From Microbacterium oleivorans (GTDB lineage: Bacteria; Actinomycetota; Actinomycetes; Actinomycetales; Microbacteriaceae), in assembly GCF_001691565.1 (NCBI RefSeq), contig NZ_MAYO01000003.1, positions 1,971,841 to 2,035,840 on the forward strand: DNA of 64,000 nt, given 5' to 3'. This document shows positions 17,466-26,812 of the stretch, piece after piece (the stretch's first letter is position 1; the number at the start of each line of letters is the position of its first letter). The notes under the pieces were generated by a model. The model did no database searches and was not told the origin of the DNA. It saw only the letters and a list, made by a program, of their open reading frames with translations. The position numbers were made by a program, and so were the translations under genes.

Positions 17466-17494
17466 CGTGCAGGTGCACGTATTTGGGCTAGCGT
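17466..17494 (+). promoter_or_regulatory. Leaderless GH42 promoter with overlapping palindromic operator
   Basis: A perfect inverted repeat, CGTGCA-GG-TGCACG, lies at 17466-17479. A -10 hexamer TAGCGT lies at 17489-17494, six bases before the GTG start of the beta-galactosidase gene, the leaderless pattern of actinobacteria. With 17-bp spacing the -35 position falls on the left arm of the palindrome, so a bound TetR dimer would block RNA polymerase. Confidence 0.55.
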
Positions 17495-17500
17495 GGTCGC

Positions 17501-19525
17501 GTGCAGAACTATCGCTGGGTGAAGGACGGCTCGCAGGAGCCCGGGACCATGCGCTACGGCGCCGACTACAACCCCGAGCAGTGGCCGCGCGAGGTGTGGG
17601 ATGACGACATCCGGCTCATGCGCGAGGCCGGCGTGAACATCGTCTCGCTCGGCATCTTCTCGTGGGGGCTGCTCGAACCGCGCCCCGGCGAGTACGACTT
17701 CACGTGGCTCGACGAGATCATCGAGCTGCTGCACGCCAACGGCATCGACGTCGACCTCGCGACGGCGACGGCCTCGCCGCCCTCGTGGATGGCCCGCCGG
17801 CATCCCGAGATCCTGCCGCAGACCGTCGACGGCACGATCCTCTGGCCCGGCTCCCGCCAGCACTGGCGACCGACCTCGCCCGTGTTCCGCGAGTACGCGC
17901 TGCGCCTGGTCCGAGCGCTCGCCGAGCGCTACGGCGGCCACCCCGCCCTGGTCGCGTGGCACATCTCCAACGAGCTCGGATGCCACAACCTCTACGACTA
18001 CTCCGACGACGCCGCTCGCGCGTTCCGCGTCTGGCTCGAGGCGCGCTACGGCACCATCGAGGCGCTCAACGACGCCTGGGGCACGGCGTTCTGGTCGCAG
18101 CACTACGAGGAGTGGGACGAGATCCTGCCGCCGCGCTCGGCGCCCACGATCCGGAACCCCGGACAGCAGCTCGACTTCGAGCGGTTCTCGTCCGATGCCG
18201 TCCGCGACCACCTGCGCGCCGAGGCGGCGGTGCTCGACGAGGTGACCCCCGGCATCCCGCGGACGACGAATTTCATGGTTGCGCAGAACGTCCGCGACAT
18301 CGACTACCCGTCATGGGTGGACGACGTCGACTTCGTCTCGAACGACCACTACCTGCGACCCGGTGAGTTCGGCCGCGACGACCTCTCGTTCTGGGCGAAC
18401 CTGACGGGCAACATCGCCCGCGGGCTGCCGTGGTTCCTCATGGAGCACGCGACGAGCGCCGTGAACTGGCGCGAGGTCAACCCGCCCAAGCGGCCGGGCG
18501 AGCTCGTGCGCGACGCCCTCACGCACGTCGGTCACGGAGCCGATGCGGTCTGCTACTTCCAGTGGCGGCAGTCGCGCGCCGGCGGCGAGCGGTACCACTC
18601 CGGCATGGTGCCGCACGCGGGCGAGAACAGCCGCGTGTTCCGTGACGTCGTCGCCCTCGGCGGAGCGCTCCGCGACCTGTCGGCCGTCACCGGCTCGCGC
18701 CGCGAGAAGGCGCGCGTCGCGATCGTGGTCGACTACGAATCGTGGTGGGTCAGCGGACGCGATGCCCACCCGTCGGACTCGCCCGCCTACGACGACGAGA
18801 CCCTCGCCTGGTACCGGGCGCTCCTCGACCTCGGCGTCCGCGCCGACGTCATCCCGGTCGGCGCGGCGTTCGACGGCTACGAGGTGCTCATCGCCCCGAT
18901 GCTGCACGTCGTGCCCGACGCCCTGCGGTCGCGTCTCGAGGCGTACGCGGATGCCGGTGGCCACCTCGTCACGACCTACTTCTCGGGCATCGTCGACGAG
19001 AACGACCGCGTCTGGCTCGGCGGCTACCCCGGCGCGCTGCGCGAGCTGCTCGGCGTCACGGTCGAGGAGTTCGTGCCGCTGCTGCCCGACGAGCGCATCG
19101 CCCTCGACTCGGGAGCCGTCGCGCACGGCTGGACCGAGCGGATCGTGCACGTCGGCGACGACGTCGGGGTACTCGACACCTACGCCGACGGCGACCTCGC
19201 CGGTGCGCCGGCGGTGACCCGCCGTCGCCTCGCGGGCGGCGGCAGCGCGACGTACGTGTCGGCCGACATCGGCCGCGACGGCGTCCGCGCGGTGCTCACG
19301 GGGCTCGAGCTGAATGCGCTGGCCGGCGACCCGCGGTCCGCGGAGGGACGGCTCGACGTCATCGAGCGCGGCGACGGCGAGGCTCGGTACGTGTTCCTCT
19401 CGAACCGCACCGACGACGAGGTCGCGGCGCCGGTGGCCGGCGACGTGCTCGTCGGCGCAGCCGCGGCATCCGGCGTCGTCACGGTGCCGCCGCGGAGTGC
19501 GGTGGTCGTCCGCGTCGCGCGCTGA
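17501..19525 (+). CDS. GH42 beta-galactosidase
   Basis: 674 residues, the usual GH42 length, without a signal peptide, so cytoplasmic. It begins with the TIM-barrel hallmark GADYNPEQWPREVWDDDI. The acid/base Glu is about residue 158 in HISNELGCH, and the nucleophile Glu about residue 315 in WFLMEHATSAVNW. A trimerisation domain and a small beta C-terminal domain follow. GH42 enzymes release terminal beta-galactose from oligosaccharides. No transporter gene is adjacent, so the substrate is unclear; control by the divergent TetR is inferred. Start GTG at 17501 fits the leaderless promoter. Confidence 0.94.
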   Translation: MQNYRWVKDGSQEPGTMRYGADYNPEQWPREVWDDDIRLMREAGVNIVSLGIFSWGLLEPRPGEYDFTWLDEIIELLHANGIDVDLATATASPPSWMARRHPEILPQTVDGTILWPGSRQHWRPTSPVFREYALRLVRALAERYGGHPALVAWHISNELGCHNLYDYSDDAARAFRVWLEARYGTIEALNDAWGTAFWSQHYEEWDEILPPRSAPTIRNPGQQLDFERFSSDAVRDHLRAEAAVLDEVTPGIPRTTNFMVAQNVRDIDYPSWVDDVDFVSNDHYLRPGEFGRDDLSFWANLTGNIARGLPWFLMEHATSAVNWREVNPPKRPGELVRDALTHVGHGADAVCYFQWRQSRAGGERYHSGMVPHAGENSRVFRDVVALGGALRDLSAVTGSRREKARVAIVVDYESWWVSGRDAHPSDSPAYDDETLAWYRALLDLGVRADVIPVGAAFDGYEVLIAPMLHVVPDALRSRLEAYADAGGHLVTTYFSGIVDENDRVWLGGYPGALRELLGVTVEEFVPLLPDERIALDSGAVAHGWTERIVHVGDDVGVLDTYADGDLAGAPAVTRRRLAGGGSATYVSADIGRDGVRAVLTGLELNALAGDPRSAEGRLDVIERGDGEARYVFLSNRTDDEVAAPVAGDVLVGAAAASGVVTVPPRSAVVVRVAR

Positions 19526-19647
19526 GGGTGCGGATGCGGTGACGAACGCACGACCGGTGGGGCTGGTGTCGACTCGCGCAGGCGGGGAGGCAACAGCAGC
19601 CCCGCCGATCGTGCATCCGTCGCGCGAGGGAAGGCCCGGGCGGCCAG

Positions 19648-19653
19648 TAGGCT
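19648..19653 (+). promoter_or_regulatory. Leaderless -10 element for dcd
   Basis: TAGGCT, six bases ahead of the GTG start at 19660, matches the TANNNT -10 consensus at the spacing seen for leaderless messages. It supports that start codon for Dcd. The rest of the 134-bp gap before dcd shows no other signal. Confidence 0.5.
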
Positions 19654-19659
19654 GGCCGC

Positions 19660-20265
19660 GTGCTGCTCAGCGACCGCGACATCCGAGGCGAGATCGACGG
19701 AGGCCGCATCGGCCTCGACCCGTGGGACCCGGCGATGGTCCAGCCATCGAGCGTCGACGTGCGGCTCGACCGGTACTTCCGGCTGTTCGACAACCACAAG
19801 TACCCGTTCATCGACCCGTCCGAGGACCAGCCCGAGCTGACGCGCCTCATCGAGGTCGCGCCCGACGAGCCGTTCATCCTGCACCCGGGGGAGTTCGCGC
19901 TGGGTGCGACGTTCGAGCAGATCACGCTGCCCGACGACGTCGCCGCGCGCCTCGAGGGCAAGAGCTCGCTCGGTCGCCTGGGTCTCATCACGCACTCGAC
20001 TGCGGGGTTCATCGACCCCGGCTTCTCGGGTCACGTGACGCTCGAACTCGCGAACGTCGCGACGCTCCCCATCAAGCTGTGGCCGGGTATGAAGATCGGC
20101 CAGTTCTGCTTCTTCCGCCTGAGCTCGCCGGCCGAGAACCCGTACGGCACCGGCTCGTACAAGAACCGGTACCAGGGGCAGCGGGGGCCGACGGCATCCC
20201 GCTCGTTCCAGAACTTCCACCGCACCGACGTCGGGACGACCGACGCCGGTGCGAAGGGGAACTGA
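19660..20265 (+). CDS. dcd: dCTP deaminase (probably bifunctional, dUMP-forming)
   Basis: 201 residues matching Dcd along the full length: [62 protein letters not shown] with the catalytic Glu, [14 protein letters not shown] and the C-terminal [12 protein letters not shown]. Dcd deaminates dCTP towards dTTP synthesis. Actinobacterial enzymes of this type are known to both deaminate and hydrolyse, giving dUMP directly. The start is GTG with a leaderless promoter. It ends 6 bp before the convergent His-rich protein gene. Confidence 0.95.
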   Translation: MLLSDRDIRGEIDGGRIGLDPWDPAMVQPSSVDVRLDRYFRLFDNHKYPFIDPSEDQPELTRLIEVAPDEPFILHPGEFALGATFEQITLPDDVAARLEGKSSLGRLGLITHSTAGFIDPGFSGHVTLELANVATLPIKLWPGMKIGQFCFFRLSSPAENPYGTGSYKNRYQGQRGPTASRSFQNFHRTDVGTTDAGAKGN

Positions 20266-20271
20266 CCGCGC

Positions 20272-20763
20272 TCAGTCGCGCTGCGCCTGCTCATAACCGC
20301 GGGTGAAGCCGCGCTCGAAGGCGTCGGCGACGGCGGCATGCTGCGCGAAACCACGCCGCTCGCCGTGGCCGTGCCCGTGGGTGCAGTCACGCCGCCGCTC
20401 GCCGTGCCGGTCGCCGTGGCCGAAGCCGTGGCCGTGGCCCTCAGCGTGGCCGTGCCCGAAGCGGTGGCCGCGGCCGAACCCGCGGCCGAAGCCGCGGCGA
20501 CGGTGGCCGCGTCCGGGGCGGGGCGGCATCGGCTGCGACTCGTCCCAGCCGAGTTCCCGCGCGATCGCACCGAGCGAGCGCAAGAAAGTGTCGTAGTCGT
20601 CCTCGGGGACCGCGGCGGCCACTCGGGCCTGCACGGCGGCGACGATGTCGTCGCGTCGGGCGTCGGGCTCGGCCTGCTCGGCCTGCTCGCGGAGCGCGCG
20701 CGCCATCAGGCGATGGGCGAGCTTCAATCGGAATCCGAGGGTGTCGTTGATGGAGGTGTTCAT
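20272..20763 (-). CDS. His/Gly/Arg-rich hypothetical protein
   Basis: 163 residues. The first 80 are helical and ordinary (TLGFRLKLAHRLMARALREQ, DTFLRSLGAIARELGW). Residues about 83 to 140 are low complexity, with alternating Gly-His, Gly-Phe and Arg (for example GHGHAEGHGHGFGHGDRHGE) and one Cys. A final helical part follows (VADAFERGFTRGYEQAQ). The His content suggests metal binding, perhaps Ni, Co, Cu or Zn, but that is inference. The ATG is preceded by GGAAGGA. Its start codon overlaps that of a MarR gene on the opposite strand (CATG). Confidence 0.75.
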   Translation of the reverse strand: MNTSINDTLGFRLKLAHRLMARALREQAEQAEPDARRDDIVAAVQARVAAAVPEDDYDTFLRSLGAIARELGWDESQPMPPRPGRGHRRRGFGRGFGRGHRFGHGHAEGHGHGFGHGDRHGERRRDCTHGHGHGERRGFAQHAAVADAFERGFTRGYEQAQRD

Positions 20764-21250
20764 GGGGTGTCCTTCCGAGACGTCGCGCGGACGCGGCGCC
20801 CCGCATCGGCACCACCCCGGCGGACCGCATGCGCACGGTCCGCACTCCGACGGCAGCGCCCCGCCCTGGATGCGCGGCGAACGCGGTTTCGGTCCCGGCG
20901 CGCGGCTCGCGGGTGCCCCCGCCCGCATCCGTCTGCTCGATGCCCTCGTCCACGCGCCGAACCCGCTCTCGGTGAGCGAGATCGCCGAGGCGATCGGCGT
21001 CGACCAGCCGCGCGCGTCGCGCCTCGTGCAGCAGGCCGTCGAACTCGGACTCGCCGCGCGCGAGGCGGACCCCGACGACGCGCGGCGCACGCGCATCGCA
21101 CTCACTGCTGAGGGCAGGCGGCGCGCGGGGGACTTCCGGGGGGAGCGCCGCGAGCGGCTGTCCCGCGCGCTGGCCGACTTCACCGACGCGGAACGCGCGG
21201 AGCTCGTCCGGCTGCTGGGCAAGCTCGCGGCATCCTGGCCCCGCGACTGA
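20762..21250 (+). CDS. MarR-family regulator with His-rich N-terminus
   Basis: 162 residues from ATG 20762, which has GGAGG seven bases upstream. The first 35 residues are rich in His, Pro and Gly (GRGAPHRHHPGGPHAHGPHS). The MarR winged helix follows: IRLLDALVHAPNPLSVSEIA, EAIGVDQPRASRLVQQAVEL and READPDDARRTRIALT (the DDxR wing). An ATG at 20869 would remove the His-rich part. It is divergent to the His-rich gene and their start codons share CATG, so each gene's translation signals lie within the other's coding sequence. A metal-responsive pair is a reasonable guess. Confidence 0.8.
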   Translation: MGCPSETSRGRGAPHRHHPGGPHAHGPHSDGSAPPWMRGERGFGPGARLAGAPARIRLLDALVHAPNPLSVSEIAEAIGVDQPRASRLVQQAVELGLAAREADPDDARRTRIALTAEGRRRAGDFRGERRERLSRALADFTDAERAELVRLLGKLAASWPRD

Positions 21251-21320
21251 CTCCGTAACCCGGCCGACGTCCTGCGCGCAAGAAGGTGACCGGATCGCCG
21301 CTGGATGTCACCCTGGAACG

Positions 21321-23087
21321 GTGAGCACCGAGCAGCAGCAGTCCTCCACGGAAGCAGAACAGCCGTCCACCTCGACGACCGTCGTCCCCAACGAGAACGG
21401 CAAGGGGACGAGCCCCGCGGGCTTCACGCGGGCGATCGCCCCCTGGGTCTTCTGGCCTGCGGCGGTCCTGATCGTCGGCTTCAGCTTGTTCGCCATCCTG
21501 CTTCCCGCGCAGGCGGAGGCGTTCTTCGGCGGGGTGCAAACGACGATCGTCAACGCCTTCAACTGGTACTACGTACTGATCGCGGCCTTCTTCGTCGCGT
21601 TCGCGGTTTTCATCGGCTTCAGTCGATTCGGTGACATCAAGTTGGGTCGCGACGATGACGAGCCCGAGTTCTCCACCGGTGCGTGGTTCTCGCTGCTGTT
21701 CGCCGCAGGCATGGGCATCGGCCTCGTCTTCTACGGCGTGAGCGAGCCGCTCAGTCACTTCGTCACTCCACGTCCCGGGGTCGAGGGTGACAGCGCCCAG
21801 CTCGCGAGCGCGGCACTCACCCAGACCTACCTCCACTGGGGTGTGCAGGCGTGGGCGATGTACGTCGTGGTCGGCGTCGCGCTCGCGTACGCCATCCACC
21901 GGCGCAAGCGCCCTATCTCGATCCGATGGGCGCTCGAGCCTCTGCTCGGCAAGCGCGTGCACGGCGCGGCCGGAAACGTCATCGACGCGGTCGCCCTCGT
22001 CGGGACGCTCTTCGGCGTCGCCACCTCGCTCGGTCTGGGTGTGACGCAGATCGGATCCGGCTTGACGGCCGCAGGGATGCCGGAGCTCAACGAGTTCACC
22101 GAGATCATCCTCATCTTCGTCATCTCGCTTTTCGTCCTCATGTCCGTCATCTCGGGTGTCACCAAGGGCATGAAGTGGCTCTCGAGCCTGAACCTCATCC
22201 TCGCGGGGATCCTCCTGCTCTTCCTGCTGTTCGCCGGCAGCACCGAGTACCTGCTGCGCGAATGGGTCCAGTCGATCGGCGCCTACATCCAGAATTTCGT
22301 CGGACTCTCGTTCACCGTGAGCGCCTTCCAGGGCACCGCGGGCGAGGAGTGGCAGGCCTCCTGGACGTCGTTCTACTGGGGCTGGTGGATCTCGTGGGCG
22401 CCCTTCGTCGGGATCTTCATCGCCCGCGTGAGCAAGGGGCGCACCGTGCGGCAATTCGTGGCCGGCGTGCTGCTCGTCCCGACGCTCGTCGGTGTGATCT
22501 GGTTCGCCGTCCTCGGCGGTTCCGCGATCCTGAAGGAAACGACGGACCCCGGTTCGATGCTGGGCGCCGACGGCAAGGTCGACCTGCAGGGCGCGCTGTT
22601 CCAGCTGTTCTCGTACCTCCCCGGTGGTGCCGTCCTCACCATCGGCGCGATCGTCCTGATCGCCGTCTTCTTCGTCACCTCGGCTGACTCGGGGGCGCTC
22701 GTCATGGGCATGATCGCGTCGGGTGGCAACCCCGAGCCCAAGCGCTGGGTCCGCGTGTTCTTCGTCGCCCTGACCGCGGTCCTGGCCAGTGCGCTCTTGC
22801 TCGCGGGTGGCCTCGAGGCATTGCAGACGGCTGCGATCCTCATCGCACTGCCGTTCTCGGTCGTCATGCTGCTGATGTGCTGGTCGACCGTCCTCGCGTT
22901 CCAGCGAGAGCGGGCGGCGTACGCGCGTGCGGAGCGTCGACGCTTCGTCGCCGACATCGGCGACCACTACGGCCTCGAGGTCGAGGAGCCGAACGAGCGC
23001 GGGCTGAGCCTGCCGGCGTTCGTTCGGCGGGCGATACCGGTCAAGACCCCCCGAGGTGACGCGGAGGGCCGGAAGCGGGTCGACTGA
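21321..23087 (+). CDS. BCCT-family transporter (betaine/choline/carnitine type)
   Basis: 588 residues with twelve hydrophobic helices. Family motifs are present: FSTGAWFSLLFAAGMGIGLVFYG, YLHWGVQAWAMY, the long SFYWGWWISWAPFVGIFIARV signature and FFVTSADSGALVMG. These carriers use Na+ or H+ to take up quaternary ammonium compounds, mostly for osmoprotection. The start region is Ser/Thr/Gln-rich and cytoplasmic, and the C-terminal tail is charged as in osmosensing members (for example BetP). Start GTG at 21321 lacks a ribosome binding site. The gene stands alone between a MarR gene and the convergent beta-galactosidase operon. Confidence 0.93.
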   Translation: MSTEQQQSSTEAEQPSTSTTVVPNENGKGTSPAGFTRAIAPWVFWPAAVLIVGFSLFAILLPAQAEAFFGGVQTTIVNAFNWYYVLIAAFFVAFAVFIGFSRFGDIKLGRDDDEPEFSTGAWFSLLFAAGMGIGLVFYGVSEPLSHFVTPRPGVEGDSAQLASAALTQTYLHWGVQAWAMYVVVGVALAYAIHRRKRPISIRWALEPLLGKRVHGAAGNVIDAVALVGTLFGVATSLGLGVTQIGSGLTAAGMPELNEFTEIILIFVISLFVLMSVISGVTKGMKWLSSLNLILAGILLLFLLFAGSTEYLLREWVQSIGAYIQNFVGLSFTVSAFQGTAGEEWQASWTSFYWGWWISWAPFVGIFIARVSKGRTVRQFVAGVLLVPTLVGVIWFAVLGGSAILKETTDPGSMLGADGKVDLQGALFQLFSYLPGGAVLTIGAIVLIAVFFVTSADSGALVMGMIASGGNPEPKRWVRVFFVALTAVLASALLLAGGLEALQTAAILIALPFSVVMLLMCWSTVLAFQRERAAYARAERRRFVADIGDHYGLEVEEPNERGLSLPAFVRRAIPVKTPRGDAEGRKRVD

Positions 23088-23108
23088 CCCGCCCCGGCCC
23101 GGCCGGGA

Positions 23109-26057
23109 TCAGACGGCTTCGAACAGGAGCGCGAACGATGCGTCGCGCGCGGGCAGACGGTGGCGCGGCAGCACACCCGGCCCGCACGTGGCGGTGCCGA
23201 CACCGGATTGAGCGATGTCGATCGACACGTGCGTCGCGGTCGGGGCGGGCAGCAGCGAGGCGTGCGACGTCGTGCTGAGCGTCGTCCGGTCCCACGGCGA
23301 GACGGTCAACGCGACACCGGCGTCGAGCGCTTCTCCGCCGACGACGCTCACGCGCACGCCGCCGTCGGTGGTCCGGATGACGGCGGTGCGCACTCCGCGC
23401 CGCGAGCCGCTCTCCTGCGGCCGGACGTGCGGGGTGACGAGTTCGTCGGGCCCGGCGGCGAACCACCCGAAGTGGACGCCCGACGCGGTGTCGGGGTAGC
23501 TGGGCCCGGGGCCGAGGCCGGCGAACTCCATCCCGACGGGTGCCCCCGCGAAGGTCACGTCGATGCCGAGGCGCGCCCAGTCGACGGTCCACGAAAACGG
23601 CGCCTTCTCGATCCAGGAGTTGTCCCACGAGCCGATGCTCCGCAGGTCCAGCTCCAGCAGCAGTCCTTCAGGGACGGTCGACCAGCGCCACAGCGCGTCG
23701 ACGCCGCTGTCGAACGACGGTGCGCCGACGCGGGTGTCGACGACCAGGGCCGCGGCATCCGCCTCGACGCTGCGGACTCGGGTCTGCAGGCGGTCGATCC
23801 GGGCCAGCGCCCAGCGCTCCGCCATGGGCGGCAGGGTCGGTTCGTCCCAGCCGGGGAAGAGATCGTTGTCGGTCGGCGCACGCCAGATCCCGATGCCGGG
23901 ACCTTCGACGACCTCCAGCGAGCCGAGCCGCAGCGGCCGTCCGCGTCGGTCGAATCCGTCCGCGTCCGGGGCGGTCGCCGCGCCCACCCGGGGAGCGCCG
24001 GCGGCGACGTGCTGACCCGTCGCGACGACGTGCCCCGACGGAGCCCAGTCCGTCGCGTGCCGCAGCACGGCGTCGATCGTCAGCGCGTCGGCCACGGTCG
24101 CCTCCGATACGGCGCGCGCCTCGTCGGGAAGCTCGATCCGCGCGTGCTCGCGCGGACCCACGGCGGGGACGTCCAGCTCGCCGTGCGCGACGACCTCGCC
24201 GTCGACCTCGCGCCGCCACCGGAACGCGAGGTGGCTCGTATCGACGTGGTCGTAGCGGTTCTGCAGCCGGATCCGGCGACGGTCGGCATCCACCTCCATC
24301 ACGACGGGAGCGATGATCGCCGCGTAGTCGACGAGACCGGGGCGGACGTCACGGTCGGCGCTGATGAGGCCGTCGATGACGAAGTTGTGGTCGTGGACGG
24401 ACTCGCCGAAGTCGCCGCCGTAACGGAACGCGCGACGGCCGTGCTCGTCCTCGATCGCGATCGCGTGCTCGATCCACTCCCAGATGAAGCCGCCGGCGAG
24501 GCGCGGGAAGCGCTCGTACAGGTCCCAGTACTCCTTGACGCCGCCGGGGCTGTTTCCCATCGCGTGACCGAACTCGCAATGCACGAAGGGCAGCGAGCGG
24601 CGGCGCAGCTCGGCCGCGCCGATGTCGGCGGGCGCGATCTCGTCCGCCTCCTCGCCGATGCGTCGGACCTCGTCGTGCGAGGCGTACATCCGCGAGTACA
24701 CGTCGGTGTCGCGGCTGGAGTGGTCGCCCTCGTAGTGGATGAGACGGGTGTCGTCGTTCTCGCGCACCCACCGCGCCATTGCACGGATGTTGCAGCCCGC
24801 GCCCGACTCATTGCCGAGCGACCACATGATGACGCTCGGATGGGTCCGGTCGCGCGTGACGGTTCGGCGGATGCGATCGACGAAGGATGCCTCCCACGCC
24901 GGGTCGTCGCTCGGGTTGCCGCGCCACGACACGTACTCGTACTCGTGGGTCTCGAGGTCGCACTCGTCGATGACGTACAGGCCGAGCTCGTCGGCGAGGT
25001 CGAGCAGCTCGGCGTGCGGCGGGTAGTGCGACGTGCGGATCGCGTTGATGTTGTGCTGCTTCATGAGCACCAGGTCGCGCCGGGCGAGCTCCGTCGTGTG
25101 CACGCGACCCCGGTCGGGGTCGTGCTCGTGACGGTTCACGCCGCGCAGCATGATGGGGCGACCGTTGAGCGTGAGCACGCCGCCGTCGGCGCGGACGCGA
25201 CGGAACCCGATGCGTACAGAGACGGTCTCGGATGCCGTGGCGAGGGTCGCGTCGTAGAGGCGAGGGGTCTCGGCGGACCAGGGCTCGACGCCACCGGCAT
25301 CCACCGTCGTGCGGCCTGCGGCGACGTCGACGCGGATGCCCAGCTCGGGCACCGCGAGCACGGCGTCGATCGAGGTGGTGACCGCGACCGAGCCGTGCCC
25401 GGTCTCGTGGTCGTAGTCGCCGGTGAGGACCGCGTCGTCGATGCCGCCGGCGGGACGAGCGAGGAGGGCGACGCTTCGGAAGATGCCCGGCAGCCACCAC
25501 ATGTCCTGGTTCTCGAGGTACGTGCCGTCCGAGAACTGCGCGACGCGGACCGCGACGACGTCGCCTTCGCCGGTGAGCTCGTCGGTGACGTCGAACTCGT
25601 GGGTCAGGCGGCTGCCGCGGGTCGAGCCGAGGCGTACACCGTTGACGAACACGTCCGCGGCCGACTCGACCCCGTCGAAGCGCAGGAGGACGCGGCCCCC
25701 GGCATCCACCACCTGCCGGATCGCGTCGTCGACGTCGATGCGGCGCACGTAGTCGCCGACGGGGTTCTCATCGGGCGGGTAGGGCGGATCGATCGGGAAG
25801 GGGAACTGCACGTTCGAGTACGCCGGGGTCCCGAACCCGCTCATGTTCCAGTGCGCCGGGACCGCGATCTCGTCCCAGCCCTCGGTCTCGCCGGCGGTCC
25901 AGCCGTCGTGCGGCGCGAGCGAGGGGGACGGCGAGAGGCGGAAACGCCAGCGGCCGTCGAGAGACTGGGTGGGCGCGTCGGAGCGGAGCCGCGTGCGCGG
26001 GGGGATCGAGCCGTCGCCGGGACCGATGCGGGCGACGTCGAAGACGGGCGCGGTCAT
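23109..26057 (-). CDS. lacZ: GH2 beta-galactosidase (LacZ type)
   Basis: 982 residues, close to the 1,000-residue LacZ size. Order: sugar-binding domain (SLDGRWRFRLSPS, VPAHWNMSGFGTPAYSN), immunoglobulin-like domains, then the TIM barrel with RGVNRHEHDPDRG, the acid/base Glu near residue 417 in SLGNESGAG and the nucleophile near residue 495 in PFVHCEFGHAMGNS, then the C-terminal galactose-mutarotase-like fold. No signal peptide, so intracellular hydrolysis of beta-galactosides. The start ATG at 26057 overlaps the nagB stop as ATGA, so it is translated from the ROK-kinase-nagB-lacZ message. Lactose or lacto-N type sugars are candidate substrates. Confidence 0.95.
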   Translation of the reverse strand: MTAPVFDVARIGPGDGSIPPRTRLRSDAPTQSLDGRWRFRLSPSPSLAPHDGWTAGETEGWDEIAVPAHWNMSGFGTPAYSNVQFPFPIDPPYPPDENPVGDYVRRIDVDDAIRQVVDAGGRVLLRFDGVESAADVFVNGVRLGSTRGSRLTHEFDVTDELTGEGDVVAVRVAQFSDGTYLENQDMWWLPGIFRSVALLARPAGGIDDAVLTGDYDHETGHGSVAVTTSIDAVLAVPELGIRVDVAAGRTTVDAGGVEPWSAETPRLYDATLATASETVSVRIGFRRVRADGGVLTLNGRPIMLRGVNRHEHDPDRGRVHTTELARRDLVLMKQHNINAIRTSHYPPHAELLDLADELGLYVIDECDLETHEYEYVSWRGNPSDDPAWEASFVDRIRRTVTRDRTHPSVIMWSLGNESGAGCNIRAMARWVRENDDTRLIHYEGDHSSRDTDVYSRMYASHDEVRRIGEEADEIAPADIGAAELRRRSLPFVHCEFGHAMGNSPGGVKEYWDLYERFPRLAGGFIWEWIEHAIAIEDEHGRRAFRYGGDFGESVHDHNFVIDGLISADRDVRPGLVDYAAIIAPVVMEVDADRRRIRLQNRYDHVDTSHLAFRWRREVDGEVVAHGELDVPAVGPREHARIELPDEARAVSEATVADALTIDAVLRHATDWAPSGHVVATGQHVAAGAPRVGAATAPDADGFDRRGRPLRLGSLEVVEGPGIGIWRAPTDNDLFPGWDEPTLPPMAERWALARIDRLQTRVRSVEADAAALVVDTRVGAPSFDSGVDALWRWSTVPEGLLLELDLRSIGSWDNSWIEKAPFSWTVDWARLGIDVTFAGAPVGMEFAGLGPGPSYPDTASGVHFGWFAAGPDELVTPHVRPQESGSRRGVRTAVIRTTDGGVRVSVVGGEALDAGVALTVSPWDRTTLSTTSHASLLPAPTATHVSIDIAQSGVGTATCGPGVLPRHRLPARDASFALLFEAV

Positions 26058-26812
26058 CGGGTGACCTCCATCGGGAGCGAGGCGGGACCGAGACGCGAGG
26101 CCGCGGCCGCGTCGAGCACGAGCGTGACGTGGGCGTGGCGTTGCAGGAAGGATGCCGGGAGGTCCGCCGTCTGAGGGCCTTCCACCGCGCGCGCCACGGC
26201 GTCGGCCTTCGACTCGCCCCACGCGACCAGCACGATCTCGCGGGCGTCGAGGATCGTGCCGATCCCCTGGGTGAGCGCATGGGTCGGGACGCGACCGGCG
26301 TCGCCGTCGAAGAACCGGCTGTTGTCGGCGACGGTCCGCGGCGCGAGCTCGACCACCCGCGTGCGGGAATCGACCGCGGAGCCGGGCTCGTTGAAGCCGA
26401 TGTGGCCGTTCGCACCGATGCCGAGGATCTGCAGGTCGACGCCGCCGGCGGCCGCGATCGCCGCTTCGTAGCGCGCGGCGGCTTCCGCCGGGTCGGCGGA
26501 GTCGCCCTCGGGGACGTGCACGCGGGCGGGGTCGAGGCCGAGCGGTCCGGTCACCTCGCGGGCGATGACGGAGTGGTAGCTCTCGGGGTGGCCGACCGGC
26601 AGACCGACGTACTCGTCGAGCGCGAACGCCGCGGCGCGCGAGAGATCGAGGCCCGCCCGGACGCGCGCCGTGAGTGCCCGGTAGAGCGGCTGCGGGCTCG
26701 ACCCGGTCGCGACACCGAGCACGGGAGCCGGGCGACCGCCCACAGACTCGGCGACGAGTGCCGCGGCGATCTCGCCGGCGCCGGCGGCATCGGGGGAGAG
26801 CAGGATCCTCAC
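26054..26812 (-). CDS. nagB: Glucosamine-6-phosphate deaminase
   Basis: 252 residues. NagB signatures are all visible: VLGVATGSSPQPLYRAL at the phosphate-binding loop, AAFALDEYVGLPVGHPESYH with the catalytic Asp, LGIGANGHIGFNEPG and a later lid region. It converts glucosamine-6-phosphate to fructose-6-phosphate and ammonium. Companion genes are a sugar kinase before it and beta-galactosidase after it, which fits use of GlcNAc-containing galactosides. Start GTG at 26812 overlaps the kinase stop as GTGA. No nagA deacetylase is in the window. Confidence 0.94.
   Translation of the reverse strand: MRILLSPDAAGAGEIAAALVAESVGGRPAPVLGVATGSSPQPLYRALTARVRAGLDLSRAAAFALDEYVGLPVGHPESYHSVIAREVTGPLGLDPARVHVPEGDSADPAEAAARYEAAIAAAGGVDLQILGIGANGHIGFNEPGSAVDSRTRVVELAPRTVADNSRFFDGDAGRVPTHALTQGIGTILDAREIVLVAWGESKADAVARAVEGPQTADLPASFLQRHAHVTLVLDAAAASRLGPASLPMEVTR

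Noticed and set aside
23160..26174. 1,004-codon open frame antisense to the GH2 gene
   Set aside because: Mirror of lacZ coding bias; no family motif.
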